Shown: in pieces, positions 63,415-64,000 of the stretch
Position numbering within the stretch: the stretch's first letter is position 1
How the letters are laid out: each line of letters begins with the position of its first letter
NCBI GenBank assembly: GCA_965243545.1
Contig: OZ251573.1
Location: 1,798,001-1,862,000 of the forward strand
Direction: 5' to 3'
From: CATQHW01 sp965243545
GTDB taxonomy: Bacteria > Spirochaetota > Spirochaetia > SZUA-6 > Bin103
DNA: 64,000 nt
Position numbers and translations under genes: made by a program
The notes under the pieces: model-generated
The model's database searches: none
Seen by the model: only the letters and a program-made list of their open reading frames with translations
What the model was told of the DNA's origin: nothing

Positions 63415-63492
63415 GTGGCAGACCAGTATGGCACGCGCCGCGCGGGACCGGTCCGATCTGGTAGGATGCGCGCCACACAAACGGAGGGAACA

Positions 63493-64000
63493 GTTGTCCG
63501 ATTCGATCAAGATCGCCGTCATCGGGGGTGACGGCACGGGACCCGAGGTGACCGCGGAGGCGTGCAAGGTGCTGGAGGCGGTCGCTCCGCTCGAAGGCGT
63601 CACCTACGAGCGGGTCGACTTCGACTACGGCGGCGACCGCTATCTGGCGACCGGCGAAGTCATCACCGAACGGCAGATCGACGAGCTGCGCCGGTTCGAC
63701 GCGATCTACCTGGGCGCCATCGGCCACCCGGACGTGACGCCCGGCATACTGGAGAAGGGGCTGCTGCTGGCCATCCGCTTCCAGCTCGACCAGTACGTCA
63801 ACCTGCGCCCGATCAAGCTCTACCCCGGCGTGGAGACGCCGCTCAGGGACAAGGGGCCGGACGACATCAGCTTCGACGTCGTGCGCGAGAACACCGAAGA
63901 CCTGTACTGCGGCGCCGGCGGCTTCCTGCGCAAGAACACCCCGCAGGAGGTGGCCACGCAGGAGATGATCGCCACCCGCTTCGGCGTCGACCGCTGCCTG
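63493..64000 (+). CDS. 3-isopropylmalate/isocitrate dehydrogenase family protein, N-terminal part
   Basis: The frame begins at TTG 63493, 7 nt after GGAGGG, and stays open to the window edge. The 169 visible residues read SDSIKIAVIGGDGTGPEVT, then YLGAIGHPDVTPG, VNLRPIKLYPGVET and DVVRENTEDLYCGAGG. The NTPQEVATQ and GVD segments resemble actinobacterial LeuB, so 3-isopropylmalate dehydrogenase is likeliest, tartrate or homoisocitrate dehydrogenase being alternatives. It is housekeeping and marks the end of the defence array. The rest lies outside the window. Confidence 0.85.

Noticed and set aside
60046..63531. 1161-codon plus-strand open frame
   Set aside because: Mirror of the SNF2 gene with no motif; helicase motifs on the minus strand are decisive.

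Overview
The window is a GC-rich bacterial chromosome segment (one tRNA, no rRNA). A signal-peptide protein with a C-terminal beta-barrel-like region and a lipobox lipoprotein point to a Gram-negative, probably environmental or host-associated, organism. The gene mix (phytanoyl-CoA dioxygenases, Gfo/Idh/MocA oxidoreductases, luciferase-like flavin enzyme, Uma2 and AAA/PD-DExK proteins) would fit a high-GC spirochaete or another uncultured marine lineage, but nothing here fixes the taxonomy. No insert in the window has a complete genome context, so all functions are inferred from motifs and neighbours.

Layout. 0-10 kb: two tandem ADP-ribosylglycohydrolase-type genes with C-terminal lectin-like domains (the first cut by the window edge, the second carrying an apparent frameshift), a surface protein with Ig-like domains and a barrel, tsaD with a divergent polysaccharide deacetylase, a hydroxyacid-oxoacid transhydrogenase, and a Gfo/Idh/MocA oxidoreductase pair. 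10.2-14 kb: an AT-rich island with three palindromes, a tyrosine recombinase, the first IS1380-family element with a 6-bp target duplication, and a HicB gene with a broken HicA-like partner. 14-30 kb: MFS transporter, tRNA-Thr(CGT), class IV aminotransferase, an operon of fatty acid desaturase plus two phytanoyl-CoA dioxygenases, a DUF418 membrane protein, a second Gfo/Idh/MocA gene divergent from a 1173-residue exo-rhamnogalacturonan-lyase-like (YetA/PcRGLX) protein, and an operon of double metallo-beta-lactamase protein, flavin monooxygenase and alpha/beta hydrolase.

29.7-37.6 kb is a first defence block: MNT-type nucleotidyltransferase with a tiny partner, a type III restriction-modification pair (mod-res, ATGA overlap), a Uma2 nuclease and an AAA-ATPase/PD-DExK protein. 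37.7-48.8 kb is a mobile-element nest: a lipoprotein gene split exactly by the second IS1380 copy, an NHLP-type (nitrile-hydratase-like leader) RiPP precursor with a 34-residue Cys-free tail, remnants of an ISNCY-like and an IS21-like element, a heptad-repeat protein, a group II intron with its maturase, three ~365-bp tandem repeats, and a second, decayed NHLP leader running into an SRPBCC gene.

48.85-63.4 kb is the most striking region: a long minus-strand array reading SNF2/DUF3883 helicase, P-loop ATPase, PIN nuclease, DUF2225 zinc protein, small antitoxin-like protein, DUF1156 adenine methylase, PIN-antitoxin fusion, UPF0175-like protein, HigA-like protein and, after a VapB/broken VapC pair on the other strand, a DUF499 ATPase. 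Most junctions overlap by 4-8 bp. It shares the DUF1156 methylase and SNF2 helicase types of class 1 DISARM but lacks a visible drmABC core, so it looks like a DISARM-related defence system with embedded nuclease/addiction modules. The window ends inside a leuB-like dehydrogenase on the plus strand.
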